64,000 nucleotides of DNA from Cerrena zonata (lineage: Eukaryota > Basidiomycota > Agaricomycetes > Polyporales > Cerrenaceae), in assembly GCA_038087015.1 (NCBI GenBank), contig JASBNA010000072.1:62001-126000 (forward strand). The letters run 5' to 3'. A program made the translations under genes and the position numbers. The notes under the pieces are model-generated. The model worked only from the letters and a program-made list of their open reading frames with translations. It searched no databases and was not told where the DNA came from. Below, in pieces: positions 51,730 to 61,693 of this stretch (position 1 is its first letter; each line of letters opens with the position of its first letter).

Positions 51730-53391
51730 CTAATTGGATTTGTAGACCCCTTCAACAAAGTTTTCGAGATCTTTGAAAAAGCCTTCACTATCGGCTTCAG
51801 CTTTATGAATCAATCCTTCGATTTTGTTTTCTAATTTGGTAAAATCAATCAGTTCTTTATGTTCAGTAGAAATGGTTTGTTCAGAGGCACCCCAGAATTC
51901 AGTCAAGTTCTTACCAGCACCGTTAAAGGCCAATAAGTTGACGGTATCATCAGGGATATCTGATAAAGCGTCTTTGGTAGCATAGTGAATCAAATTCTTC
52001 TTCAATTGTTCTGGAGAAACACCTTTAGATGAGACAAAGAATTCAGAGTCAGCACCTGGTTGTAAAGAAAGATAATAAGATAATAAACCAGCGATATGAG
52101 GAGAAGCCATTGAAGTACCAGATAAAGTGGCGGTGGCAGTATCAGAACCAATATAGGTAGACAAGATATTCAAACCAGGAGCAAAAATATCAACACATTT
52201 ACCGTAGTTGGAGAAATAAGCTCTAGCATCGGAAATGGTTGAAGCCCCAACAGTGATGGCATTTTCGGCGGATGCAGGAGAAGTATTACAAGCATCTTGA
52301 TTTTCATTACCAGCAGCGACAGCAAAATGGATACCGGCCTTAACGGCAGCATTAACGGCCAAATCTAAAGCAGGAGATTTACCACCACCAAGAGACATGT
52401 TAGCGGTAGAACCTTTAAAGCCTTTAGCACCCTTTTTGGCTTCAGCCTGATGAGCTTTAGCGGCAAATTCAACCCCTTTAACAACATCAGACATGGAACC
52501 AGAACCATTTGATCTTAAGACTTTGACGGCAACAAGATTAGCATTCTTAGCAACCCCATAAGCTTTAGAACCAATGGTACCAGCACAATGAGTTCCGTGA
52601 CCATTACCATCAACGTCACTATCACCAGTAGGAATGGTAGCACCCCATTTAGCTCTACCACCAAATTCTTCATGATTAACGTTGACCCCGGTATCAATGA
52701 TATAAGAGGTGACACCATCACCACCTTCAGTATCATAAAGATATTGATTGAAAGAATTCAAACTTAAAGGTTGTCTGTGAGAAACTCTAGCCAACCCCCA
52801 AGGAGCACCTTTTTGGGTATCAAATTCAGAAGCATACACTTTAGAATCTTTTTCAACAAAGGCAACCAAAGGATTACGACGAATCATATCAATGGTGGAT
52901 TCCAAAAAGTAACCCGAGTAACCAGATAACAAGTTTTCGATACTGAAAGAATCCACAATACCACCAGCGTCAACAGAAGAAGAGGTGGGGTTCAAATCCT
53001 TGGTGGCAGTAAAGAAAGAATGAGAAGGATCATCTTGAATGGTAGCCAAAGAGTTAACGTGTTGCAAAGCAACCCATTCTTGATGGTATTGAATTTGTTC
53101 GGCGGTTAAATCATTCTTCAACACAATAATGTATTTATGGGGAATGATTTCTCTAACGGCTTCAGTAGAGAAAAGAGTACTTTGTTTCTTTTCGTCAACC
53201 AACTTAACATCCATTTCTTTTGGAGAAGCTGCAGAAGCCACATCTTTGCCTTCGCCATTCTTATCGGCGGCAACAAGTTGCTTCCCTTCAGCAGCAAACA
53301 CATCAACAACATCACCAACAGATGGAATAACCAATGCATTGACCCCCAAAGTGGCCAAGATAGAAAGAGCAACGGATTTTGATAATAACAT
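51730..53391 (-). CDS. PRB1: Vacuolar subtilisin-type protease, PRB1-like (cerevisin family)
   Basis: A 553-residue serine protease zymogen. The signal peptide spans residues 1-~20, then a propeptide with an inhibitor I9 domain (HKYIIVLKNDLTAEQIQYHQ, from ~85). The peptidase S8 domain has the catalytic triad D233 (IIDTGVN), H265 (GHGTHCAG) and S427 (SGTSMASPH), plus oxyanion N362 (AAGNENQD). The C terminus has no membrane anchor and should be trimmed on vacuolar maturation. PRB1 and YSP3 are both possible orthologues; the PRB1 name is the family's best-known member. Adjacent to RAD6 on the same strand. A CCCCT stress-element core lies at 53709-53713, upstream of the start. Confidence 0.88.
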   Translation of the reverse strand: MLLSKSVALSILATLGVNALVIPSVGDVVDVFAAEGKQLVAADKNGEGKDVASAASPKEMDVKLVDEKKQSTLFSTEAVREIIPHKYIIVLKNDLTAEQIQYHQEWVALQHVNSLATIQDDPSHSFFTATKDLNPTSSSVDAGGIVDSFSIENLLSGYSGYFLESTIDMIRRNPLVAFVEKDSKVYASEFDTQKGAPWGLARVSHRQPLSLNSFNQYLYDTEGGDGVTSYIIDTGVNVNHEEFGGRAKWGATIPTGDSDVDGNGHGTHCAGTIGSKAYGVAKNANLVAVKVLRSNGSGSMSDVVKGVEFAAKAHQAEAKKGAKGFKGSTANMSLGGGKSPALDLAVNAAVKAGIHFAVAAGNENQDACNTSPASAENAITVGASTISDARAYFSNYGKCVDIFAPGLNILSTYIGSDTATATLSGTSMASPHIAGLLSYYLSLQPGADSEFFVSSKGVSPEQLKKNLIHYATKDALSDIPDDTVNLLAFNGAGKNLTEFWGASEQTISTEHKELIDFTKLENKIEGLIHKAEADSEGFFKDLENFVEGVYKSN

Positions 53392-53862
53392 ACTAAACTT
53401 TATATATAGATAAAAAGGGCAAAAAAAATTGGTCTATAACCCTTATAAGTGGATAATTCTATGCGTGGGAAAGAACGAGTATACTGATTATCTATATTTT
53501 GATATCCTAGAGCAAGTCAATTGATAAACCAGGATAGAAAATATAGATTGATTGATAAAAAAAAAGAGAAAAGAAAAAGGTATTCGAAAAAAACAGTGGC
53601 GATAAGGGAATACTTTATATCCTGCTGGTCTGCCCCCCGCTACTTTCTTTTTTTATCTTATCACTCACTAAAAAGCATTTCCGAGGGATGGGACCAGCAC
53701 AGGGTAACCCCCTTTGTTAGGCTCTTAGTGGGTAGATACTGCGGTCGTGTGCCGGACGAGAGACTGTACGGAGGTTTCTACACTGATTGCAAATTGCAAC
53801 CTACACTAGGGACTAGCCATTGACTAGTGATTAGATTATTGTATTGGGCAGTATTCGTTGCA
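53392..53862. other. Upstream region of the PRB1-like gene
   Basis: About 470 bases presumably hold the PRB1-like promoter and the 3' end of the next gene. A CCCCT stress-response-type core is at 53709-53713. No further gene was seen. Confidence 0.4.
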
Positions 53863-55980
53863 TTAAGCAATGTTTTCCACCAACCACAGCCTGACGAGAG
53901 ACTCGTCACTAGTTGGGACCTCGTTGACTGCTTTATAGAGGACTATTTCTTCGTAGACATGTTCCAATAACAATTTAGCAACCATTTTCTTTTTATTGGT
54001 TATACTTTCATTAACACAGAACCAGAACTTGTTTCCATTGGGATCACGAGCATGGGACTTGTTGAGTGGGAGCAAAGGCCGGGCGATACGGGAGAGTAAG
54101 TTTTTGTGGACATGGGTTACCAATTGTTTGAAAGGGCGTTCCTGGAATTGGGCCAAGTTCTTTGAGCCGGTGGAACATTCGATGTTTTCACACCAGGTGA
54201 ATCCACAGCCTTTGCTCAATTGGAGAATGTATTTTCTCTCCAAACGGTTTTGTAGTTTGATGTTATTGGGATCTAGTTGGTTCGAATAGATGGATCCATA
54301 ACAATAGTCGCATAGTCCCAAATCGTTTGTCATTGATTCAATCAAGTGAATACAGTTTTCGTTAGTGCATTTCTGAGAGAAGATCGAAACGTTCTTAGTA
54401 TTTTCAATTTTATCCAATTGGTGGATTTTCAAATGTTTGGTCAAATCTTTTCTTTTCAAGATCTTATTGCATTGGAAACATTCGGTTGTTTTGTTACCAC
54501 AGTTGTTTTCATGATGACTTAAATTAGCAAAATTATCCTGAAAATCAGCTTGTTCTTGAGGTAGAATCAAGTGACAGAATTGACATTCGTGTAATTTGAA
54601 TGGACAAGTAGTTGATTTATGACTGACCAATTCAAAATAATCAGCAAACTCTTGGTTACAACAAGTGTACGACGAATGGTATAATTTATCGTGTTTGAAC
54701 TTTAATAATGACGAACTACCGTGGAATTTCTCAATGTCACAGTATTCACAATGCCAGTGGTTCGAAGGGATTTTATCCAAGAAAACCTCATTACACTCAC
54801 ATCGTTTATTATGTCGGTAACAAAATGCTTCATGGATGGGTTGTTTTGTTTTGGATATAAGGGATTTACAATTTGAACATATCATTTGATCAACGTTGGG
54901 CCCATCTGTTTGCAGTGCTGGAGTGGGTACTTCGCTCAATTCATTAATGGTAAGTGTAACATCATTGGAGAATTCCCAATTGAATGGTAATATATAAAGA
55001 AATCCGGCATTTTCGTCATCGTTATTAAATTTCTTCAGTAAATTATTTTGAATATCATCATTTTGTATATCAATCATAATGGTTTTAACCCATTTGACAT
55101 CCTTTTTAACTTGTTCTTGTAAATCAAAATCACTAGACATAGTTTCAAATCGAAAATTTTCTAAATTGATTAATTTATCATAACCAATGATTAAATCAGT
55201 ATTGAATATCGAACTATAATCACCTTTACCCAATTCATTCGAATTCTCATTGAAAATGTCAAATTTCAAATACCTCTTTTTGATTTTAGTTAGATCAATT
55301 TTGTAAATTATTGGAACCATTGATTTATCCATAGACTTTAAATTAGTTAACTTATGTACCCCAGCCGCTATTTCATTAATATTCTCAAGATAATTCAAGT
55401 TCTTATCGTACTCGATTTGTTGAGATGCCATTATATCATTCAATGGTACTATATCAAGTATTACATCAGTATCAATTATATTAACAATCGATTCATTACT
55501 GTCTTCAATCAATAATTCATATTGATTATTATCCGATTCAATTGTCAATGTTTCTCCCTTAGCCAATGTCGTATATAGCAAAGGTAAATGACTTTCCAAA
55601 TAATATTTCCAGTTATTTATTTGTGGGTAGAATTGTAATGGTTTCAATTTTAAAAATGTTGCATTTGGTAAATTATTAATTAATTTAATACTCACCAATT
55701 CATCGTTGTTATCAAGTTTGTCATATATGGATTTGGGAACTATAATAGAATCGTCCGGTGACGTAAATTCTTTAACTCCTATTATGGTTTTACTCCCACC
55801 TTTTGATAATTCAAATATCAATGGATGAGGTAATGAATCGTTCTTGAATTGCGGAAATTCTAATATACTCGATAGTATTGAAGCTGGTAAAATGGACTTG
55901 TCGGAATGGCTCGCTAAAGTTGACCCAGTCTTGATCCTGAACTCACCAAGCGGTATAACAATATTATCAGTCGTCATCAT
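53863..55980 (-). CDS. Ufd1-like domain protein with TRAF/XAF1-type zinc fingers and AZUL-like C terminus
   Basis: 705 residues. The N-terminal ~200 residues resemble the Ufd1 double-psi barrel (ILPASILSSILEFPQF, PLIFELS, IIVPKSIYDKL, NATFLKLKPLQF). Residues ~370-530 hold a series of Cys/His pairs in TRAF/XAF1-like zinc fingers (CSNCKSL, CECNEVF, CQFCHLILP, CFQCNKILKRKDLTKHL). Near residue 600, RKYILQLSKGCGFTWCENIEC matches the CX4CX4C core of the AZUL zinc domain of UBE3A. Ufd1 folds bind ubiquitin and Cdc48; AZUL binds the proteasome subunit Rpn10. A ubiquitin-proteasome adaptor role is an inference. Canonical UFD1 is shorter (~360 residues) and lacks the zinc modules, so this is a different gene. 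Confidence 0.75.
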   Translation of the reverse strand: MMTTDNIVIPLGEFRIKTGSTLASHSDKSILPASILSSILEFPQFKNDSLPHPLIFELSKGGSKTIIGVKEFTSPDDSIIVPKSIYDKLDNNDELVSIKLINNLPNATFLKLKPLQFYPQINNWKYYLESHLPLLYTTLAKGETLTIESDNNQYELLIEDSNESIVNIIDTDVILDIVPLNDIMASQQIEYDKNLNYLENINEIAAGVHKLTNLKSMDKSMVPIIYKIDLTKIKKRYLKFDIFNENSNELGKGDYSSIFNTDLIIGYDKLINLENFRFETMSSDFDLQEQVKKDVKWVKTIMIDIQNDDIQNNLLKKFNNDDENAGFLYILPFNWEFSNDVTLTINELSEVPTPALQTDGPNVDQMICSNCKSLISKTKQPIHEAFCYRHNKRCECNEVFLDKIPSNHWHCEYCDIEKFHGSSSLLKFKHDKLYHSSYTCCNQEFADYFELVSHKSTTCPFKLHECQFCHLILPQEQADFQDNFANLSHHENNCGNKTTECFQCNKILKRKDLTKHLKIHQLDKIENTKNVSIFSQKCTNENCIHLIESMTNDLGLCDYCYGSIYSNQLDPNNIKLQNRLERKYILQLSKGCGFTWCENIECSTGSKNLAQFQERPFKQLVTHVHKNLLSRIARPLLPLNKSHARDPNGNKFWFCVNESITNKKKMVAKLLLEHVYEEIVLYKAVNEVPTSDESLVRLWLVENIA

Positions 55981-56705
55981 TACTTTGGTTTATTATAAAG
56001 TAAGAAATTTTGTGGCAATCGTCTTAAGTAGAAAATTAAAAGCGACTTGAAAAAATGATTTAAAGAAAATCACGTGACCGATATTCAAAATGTATAAAGA
56101 CAGCATAAAATAAAGACAACAAAGACGTTTAACCAATACCAATTACATCAGTCATCTCGGAGAAATAGGCAATTAAATAGAAGGATTGGATTTAAAAGGC
56201 TCGGGACGAAAGCAAGGGCAATTAGAGGGAAAAGACAAAATGCTAAACCTAATGGCAAGTGACTTTACTGACTCGACTTTTACATTTATTTCAGTTGATG
56301 AAGCCTACCATTTCCCAAAGCGGCTGAACTCGTTACAGCCAAAAGATAACCACTACTGAAATCATCTAGATAGTCTTCCTGTGTCTTTCAGTTTGCTTGC
56401 CAGTTTGCTTGTCGGGTTGTTTACGATTCGCTTGCCTAATCCGCTTACCGATGTGTTTCTTAAATGTAAGGACCCAGCACAATGCCCGTTGCTTTCTCTT
56501 GGTTATTTTATTAGCGTATCCATTCATATTTGTCTTAAATATAAATGATTGCAAAAAAAAAGGGATCAGGACTATGCGCAGTCTACCACCTCCGATTGCA
56601 AATGGTAATTTTGCCGACAAGTTTAACATTTTGAATCCTATATAAGTCAATCAGTATCAGCGATTTCAGTGGGTTTAGTCTCCTGTTAAGTCTCCATACC
56701 AGAAA
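55981..56705. other. Divergent promoter region, Ufd1-like gene / LYS9
   Basis: About 725 bases contain a CACGTGAC E-box-type site at about 56071-56078, close to the Ufd1-like gene, and an A-run at 56553-56561. No clear Lys14-type site upstream of LYS9 was recognised by eye. No gene. Confidence 0.4.
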
Positions 56706-58046
56706 ATGACTAAGAAAGTACTTTTATTGGGTTCTGGGTTCGTTGCCAAACCAGCCGTTGATATTTTAACTGAAACATCCGATGTTGAAGTCACAGTAGC
56801 CTGCAGAACATTAAACAAGGCTAAAGAAATGGCTGGTACAGCTGCCAAAGCAATTTCCTTAGACGCTACAGATGAAGATGCTTTGGAATCAGAAATGGCT
56901 AAGTTTGATTTGGTAATTTCTTTAATTCCATATGTTTATCACGTCAATGTTGTAAAGGCTGCTATTAAGACGAGAAAACATGTAGTTACTACTTCTTATA
57001 TTAATCCTAAATTGAAGGAGTTGGAAAGACAGATTGAAGAAGCTGGAATTATTGTGATGAATGAAATAGGTTTGGACCCGGGTATTGATCATTTATATGC
57101 TGTTAAAACGATCGAGGAAGTTCATCAACAAGCAGGACAAATCAAGTCGTTCCATTCATATTGTGGTGGCTTACCAGCACCAGAAAGTTCCGATAATCCA
57201 CTAGGATTCAAATTTTCTTGGTCTCCAAGGGGAGTGATATTGGCTTTAAGAAATACTGCAAGATACTGGCAAAATGGCGAGATCGAGCAAGTTGAATTCA
57301 AAGATTTGATGGCTACTGCCGAGCCGTACTTCATCTATCCCGGATTTGCCTTTGTTGCTTATCCTAATCGGGACTCAACTGCTTATAAAGATTTGTATAA
57401 TATTCCCGAAGCTGAAACGGTTATAAGGGGGAATTTAAGGTTCCAAGGATTCCCGGAGTTCATCCAAGTTCTAATCGACATTGGGATTTTAACTGACAAT
57501 GACTCTGAAGCCTTTTCGAAGCCAATTCCATGGAAAGAAGCCATTTCCATTTTGGTTGGAGCGCAAACTTCTGACGAGTCCGCGATTATATCCAGAATCG
57601 AGTCACTCACCACTTTCATCAACGACCAGGATAAAACTCGGGCGCTCAGTGGGTTGAGATGGCTCGGACTATTCTCGGATACTCCCATCACCGCCAGGGG
57701 AAACCCACTAGACACGTTCTGTGAAACCTTAGAAGAACTAATGCAATACAAGGAAGGCGAACGGGATATGGTTTGCTTGCAGCACAAGTTTGGTATCCAA
57801 TGGGCCGATGGATCCAGAGAAACCAGGACCTCTACTTTGGTTGAATACGGTGATGTGAAGGGTTACTCTGCTATGGCAAAACTAGTCGGTACCCCCTGTG
57901 CAGTTGCAGCTCAGCAAATTTTGAATGGAACCATCAGCAAGCCAGGCCTCCTCGCACCAATGTCTGCTGAAATCAATGATCCTCTCAGGAACACCTTAAG
58001 AGATAAGTATGGTATATCCTTAGCCGAGAAAACAATAAACTTTTGA
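56706..58046 (+). CDS. LYS9: LYS9, saccharopine reductase (NADP+, L-glutamate-forming)
   Basis: A 446-residue cytosolic enzyme of the alpha-aminoadipate pathway; it converts alpha-aminoadipate semialdehyde plus glutamate to saccharopine. The Rossmann start VLLLGSGFVAKPAVDIL binds NADPH. Family blocks GLDPGIDHLYAVKTI, SYCGGLPAPESSDNPLGFKFSWSP, YPNRDST, GFPEF and LQHKFGI are all present, and the length is normal. I found no in-frame CTG codon. A strong hairpin arrangement starts four bases after the stop codon. Confidence 0.98.
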   Translation: MTKKVLLLGSGFVAKPAVDILTETSDVEVTVACRTLNKAKEMAGTAAKAISLDATDEDALESEMAKFDLVISLIPYVYHVNVVKAAIKTRKHVVTTSYINPKLKELERQIEEAGIIVMNEIGLDPGIDHLYAVKTIEEVHQQAGQIKSFHSYCGGLPAPESSDNPLGFKFSWSPRGVILALRNTARYWQNGEIEQVEFKDLMATAEPYFIYPGFAFVAYPNRDSTAYKDLYNIPEAETVIRGNLRFQGFPEFIQVLIDIGILTDNDSEAFSKPIPWKEAISILVGAQTSDESAIISRIESLTTFINDQDKTRALSGLRWLGLFSDTPITARGNPLDTFCETLEELMQYKEGERDMVCLQHKFGIQWADGSRETRTSTLVEYGDVKGYSAMAKLVGTPCAVAAQQILNGTISKPGLLAPMSAEINDPLRNTLRDKYGISLAEKTINF

Positions 58047-58049
58047 TGG

Positions 58050-58092
58050 CTGCAAAATCGTAACCCGATTTTGCAGGTTGCGCAACCTGCAA
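58050..58092 (+). other. Overlapping hairpin and palindrome immediately after LYS9
   Basis: An 11-base perfect inverted repeat (58050-58060 with 58066-58076, 5-base loop) overlaps a perfect 22-base palindrome (58071-58092). The shared arm ttgcag (58071-58076) can pair with ctgcaa on either side, so the two folds exclude each other in RNA. Confidence 0.8.
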
Positions 58093-59252
58093 TTGTAGCG
58101 AAACCCAACCAACGGGATATCTCGAAATTCCGTACGTAAAGCCCTTCCCATGAACCCAAAGCTCTTACAGCGACCCAGGGTACCCCCACGGCTGTCTTCC
58201 ACGAACGTCCAGAGGACCCAGCGCACGTGAGCAGGCGATGATAAAATATTTTTGTTTCTTTTACACAAAACGATGAGGTGACAGAAGTCGAAAACGTCAA
58301 AAAACGTCAAATGGCGATACTCCAAACCATGGTTGCCTGGTGGTACAAAACGTTTCACCCAGCATGCCAGGTTTAGGGCTATTACGAGAAAGAGCCCATG
58401 GCAGAAGGTATTAGAATCATTACATTGATATTTCAACTGGCACAAGAGCTTTTATGAAGCTTCGCATAATAATTGCAAATAATAATTCCGGATAATAGCC
58501 CCAAACGTGGTTCGTGGTTAGATCCCCATAGCCCTTTTTGCGAAAGCGTTATATTATGGGTTTCAGGAAAACAATCAAGGGAAGCATCAGAAGATTCGTT
58601 CCTTACCCAAGTCAGCAAGAGCTAGTGCTCTAGTAATCGAAACGGTGTACGGGGGGCGTGCGGGACGGGATAATCTGTCCAACGGTTAGGGTGCCTGCGT
58701 GAAGGATGGCTGTATCAATCCCGTCAAACGTACCTACTCGGGTCCAATGAGAGCAGACATAAATCCCAAGATCAACATGGCTGCAGTGCCAGGGGCCAGC
58801 AGCAGGGTGCCACCGTCCAGATCTACGTGCTTGCCCGAAGAACATCTCGAACGGAACTTCACCTGAAACCCAAACAGCAGATTTCCTGTTGGCTTTCCGT
58901 TTTAAATTAGATGTCTATCAGTTTTTGGAATTACATTTTTTTTCTTTCTTTTTTCTTTTGTTTATATGAATATTTCCTTTTCTGCAGATCTATATATAAA
59001 AACTCAGTTTTTCTAATTAATTTTTTCCAGAATATAAATTTCATCCTTTGGCCTAGTTGTAAGTCTGTTTAAAGAGACTACTGGTTGGTGCTAGGAAGGT
59101 AAGTTGTTTCTGCCTTTTTTTCATTCTTTTTTCATTCGTTCTTTGGTTTTTTTTGATTTTTTTTTTTTTTTTTTTGACGTTATCTTCTACAATTACGTAA
59201 CCGATTTAGACAATAGACAAGCTTTTAGCTAGTAAAGAAGAGACAAGTAAGG
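58093..59252. other. Intergenic region between LYS9 and the MNN2-family gene
   Basis: About 1.2 kb. The first half is moderately GC-rich with an isolated CACGTG (~58225) and no credible ORF. The second half has long T-runs and is the promoter of the mannosyltransferase gene. A GGTAAGT (59098-59104) in the probable 5' UTR could be a splice donor, but no convincing branch point was seen. Confidence 0.4.
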
Positions 59253-61433
59253 ATGTTGATACCAAGACGAAGTGTATCACCGTTGTCCATGATCTTAGTG
59301 GCTTTTATAGCGGTGACGATCATCTTCAATGTTGCTTTATACCGAGCCAATAACGAATCGGTACCAAATAAAGTATCATCTCATTTAGAAAGTTATACAG
59401 TTGGCAATAAGGCCATACAAAATAACATTGACCAAGTTGATTCTCAGGACTATATTGATTCCTTGACCAAGGAGATTAGTGAAACTCACCAACAGGATAT
59501 ATTGGAAAAGTTGAAGAAGGAGCTTAAGACCAAGTATGAAAAGAAGTATACCAGTGAATTGAAGGCTTCTATTGAGAAGGAGTACGAACCAAAATTCAAA
59601 AACGAATTACGTAACTCTATTAATGAACTTTATTCCAAAAAATTTTTTGATGAACAAGTTCGTTCGTATCAAATAATTGAAAATTTGAAAACTGATTATA
59701 TCGAACAACATAAAGACGTTTTGAAAGATTTTTCGATTATATCAAGTTTTAAAGAAGTGATTAATGAAATCCCAGCGTTGGATTCGAATTTTGATTTACA
59801 ATCAAAAATTGATACCAAATTAGACGAATTTGTTAATAAGAAAAAATATTTCAGTTATATTATAGAAGATTTGTTATTAGCAAATGGTCCAAAATCAGAT
59901 AAATTATCAGATGAAGAAAGAGGAGCAGATTTAATTGGTAGATTCTACCGAGAAGTTGTTCCTCCATATTCTGAAGAAAAATTACGTTCTCATATTCATT
60001 TAAAAGAAGATAAATTTAATGATTTGAAATCTAAACACGAAAATTTGTTAAGATTATTAAAAGAATTACCTCCTCCTCCAAGCCATGTTGCCCATGGAAA
60101 TGGGATCATGATCAGTGGTGGTGGAATTTACTTCCCCGGTGCCCTAGTCACAATTGGCCAAATTAGAGAAATGGGATCAAAATTACCAATTGAAGTCATT
60201 ATAAATACTCAAGAGGAATACGACAAAGATATTTGTGAAAATTTATTACCAAATCAATTCAATGCCCACTGTATTATTATCGAAAATGAAATTGGTAGTG
60301 ATTTATTGAAAAAATTAAATTTGAAAAAATTTCAAATGAAAGTTTTGGGTTTCTTGGTTTCAAGATTTGATAACGTTATTGCTTTAGACGCTGATAGTTT
60401 ACCCCTTAAAAACGTTGACACTTTATTTGAACTGGATCCTTTCTTAAATACTAAATTCGTCTTATGGCCAGATATTTGGCATAAACAAGTGGCTCCTCAA
60501 TATTATGAAATTGCAAATATAAAATTAGGTCATCCAATTCATCGTGATGGTATTGCAAATGATGCTTCCTATATAGATTACTTGAAACAAGATCATTATA
60601 AAAAAGTTAGTTTACATGATTTAGAAGGTGCTCCTCCATCAATGTCCGTGGAATCTGGTCAATTGGTCTTTTCTCGTCATTTCCATTGGAGGAGTTTAAT
60701 TCTTACCTTATATTATAATATTTATGGTCCTTCTCATTATTATAGATTATTACATCTTGGTGTCCCCGGTGAAGGTGATCGTGAAACTTTTGTTCCTGCT
60801 TTACATGCTTTAAATGAACCTTATCATGTTGTTAATCATGACTCTTGGTTAGCCGGTTATAAAAGAGATGATGGATTTTTTAAAGAAACAACAATTGTTC
60901 AAGCCGATCCTCAACAAAATTTTAAATTCTTTAATGATTGGAAAGATTGGTTAAAATCAAAAAAATTAGATACTAGATTATGGCCTTTCCAAGAAAATGC
61001 ATACACTCAAAACTTATTAAATGATTTCAAAAAGGAAAAGCAAATAAAATCCGGCAAAGATAATGCAGAATCAATTCCTTATCCAATGCCAGATGTCTTC
61101 TTCTTACACGTACATGGTGCTAAAGTCAACCCCGTATTAGACTCTGCTGAAGACGGATATGAAGGTGTTTTCAAACACAGATCCTTAGGATTACCTGATG
61201 CATATAAAGACTCATTTAGTAAAACAGATTGGGAATTGAAATTTCACACCATTTCAAAATGGATCGCCTGTCATGGTATCAGATCACAGGGTTTCTGGGA
61301 TAACGTTGCTAAAATGCCTCAACTGCAAGTTTGTGATAAAGTTTCGAAATTTGTTGAGTTCTTGAAAAAGGATTCAAAAAATTTGGAAGCTGGAAACTTA
61401 AAGTATTTGGTTTTCCCAGATACCAAAACATAA
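59253..61433 (+). CDS. MNN2-family Golgi alpha-1,2-mannosyltransferase (GT71)
   Basis: A 726-residue type II membrane protein. A short cytoplasmic N terminus (MLIPRRSVS) and one signal anchor (residues ~12-32) precede a ~220-residue charged coiled-coil stem. The catalytic domain has GIMISGGGIYFPGALVTIGQIREMGS, the DAD metal/nucleotide-sugar motif at about 378-380 (ALDADSLPL) and FVLWPDIWHK. The family adds branching alpha-1,2-mannoses to N-glycan outer chains (S. cerevisiae Mnn2/Mnn5; several copies in Candida, the MNN2x group). The stem is longer than in S. cerevisiae Mnn2. Which of the paralogues this is cannot be told, so no symbol is given. Confidence 0.9.
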   Translation: MLIPRRSVSPLSMILVAFIAVTIIFNVALYRANNESVPNKVSSHLESYTVGNKAIQNNIDQVDSQDYIDSLTKEISETHQQDILEKLKKELKTKYEKKYTSELKASIEKEYEPKFKNELRNSINELYSKKFFDEQVRSYQIIENLKTDYIEQHKDVLKDFSIISSFKEVINEIPALDSNFDLQSKIDTKLDEFVNKKKYFSYIIEDLLLANGPKSDKLSDEERGADLIGRFYREVVPPYSEEKLRSHIHLKEDKFNDLKSKHENLLRLLKELPPPPSHVAHGNGIMISGGGIYFPGALVTIGQIREMGSKLPIEVIINTQEEYDKDICENLLPNQFNAHCIIIENEIGSDLLKKLNLKKFQMKVLGFLVSRFDNVIALDADSLPLKNVDTLFELDPFLNTKFVLWPDIWHKQVAPQYYEIANIKLGHPIHRDGIANDASYIDYLKQDHYKKVSLHDLEGAPPSMSVESGQLVFSRHFHWRSLILTLYYNIYGPSHYYRLLHLGVPGEGDRETFVPALHALNEPYHVVNHDSWLAGYKRDDGFFKETTIVQADPQQNFKFFNDWKDWLKSKKLDTRLWPFQENAYTQNLLNDFKKEKQIKSGKDNAESIPYPMPDVFFLHVHGAKVNPVLDSAEDGYEGVFKHRSLGLPDAYKDSFSKTDWELKFHTISKWIACHGIRSQGFWDNVAKMPQLQVCDKVSKFVEFLKKDSKNLEAGNLKYLVFPDTKT

Positions 61434-61476
61434 TCTACTTAATAAATTTTATAGACTATATTCATTTTTTTTTCTC

Positions 61477-61585
61477 ATTTATCTTTTTATTTCATTTATC
61501 TTTTTATTTCATTTATCTTTTTATTTCATTTATCTTTTTATTTCATTTATCTTTTTATTTCATTTATCTTTTTATTTCATTTATT
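61477..61585. repeat. 17-bp minisatellite downstream of the MNN2-family gene
   Basis: Six perfect consecutive copies of atttatctttttatttc (61477-61578) plus a partial seventh begin 44 bases after the stop codon, in the probable 3' UTR or terminator region. Confidence 0.95.
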
Positions 61586-61693
61586 TTAAATAAGCATTTT
61601 GTCATTTTGTTAACTTATTCTTGTAGTATGAATAAACTCTACACTTTTACTATCTATTCTATTGTCTATTGACTACTAATAATACTTAACTTT

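Noticed and set aside
59098..59216. 5' UTR intron upstream of the MNN2-family gene (GGTAAGT at 59098)
   Set aside because: No convincing TACTAAC-type branch point precedes a suitable acceptor.
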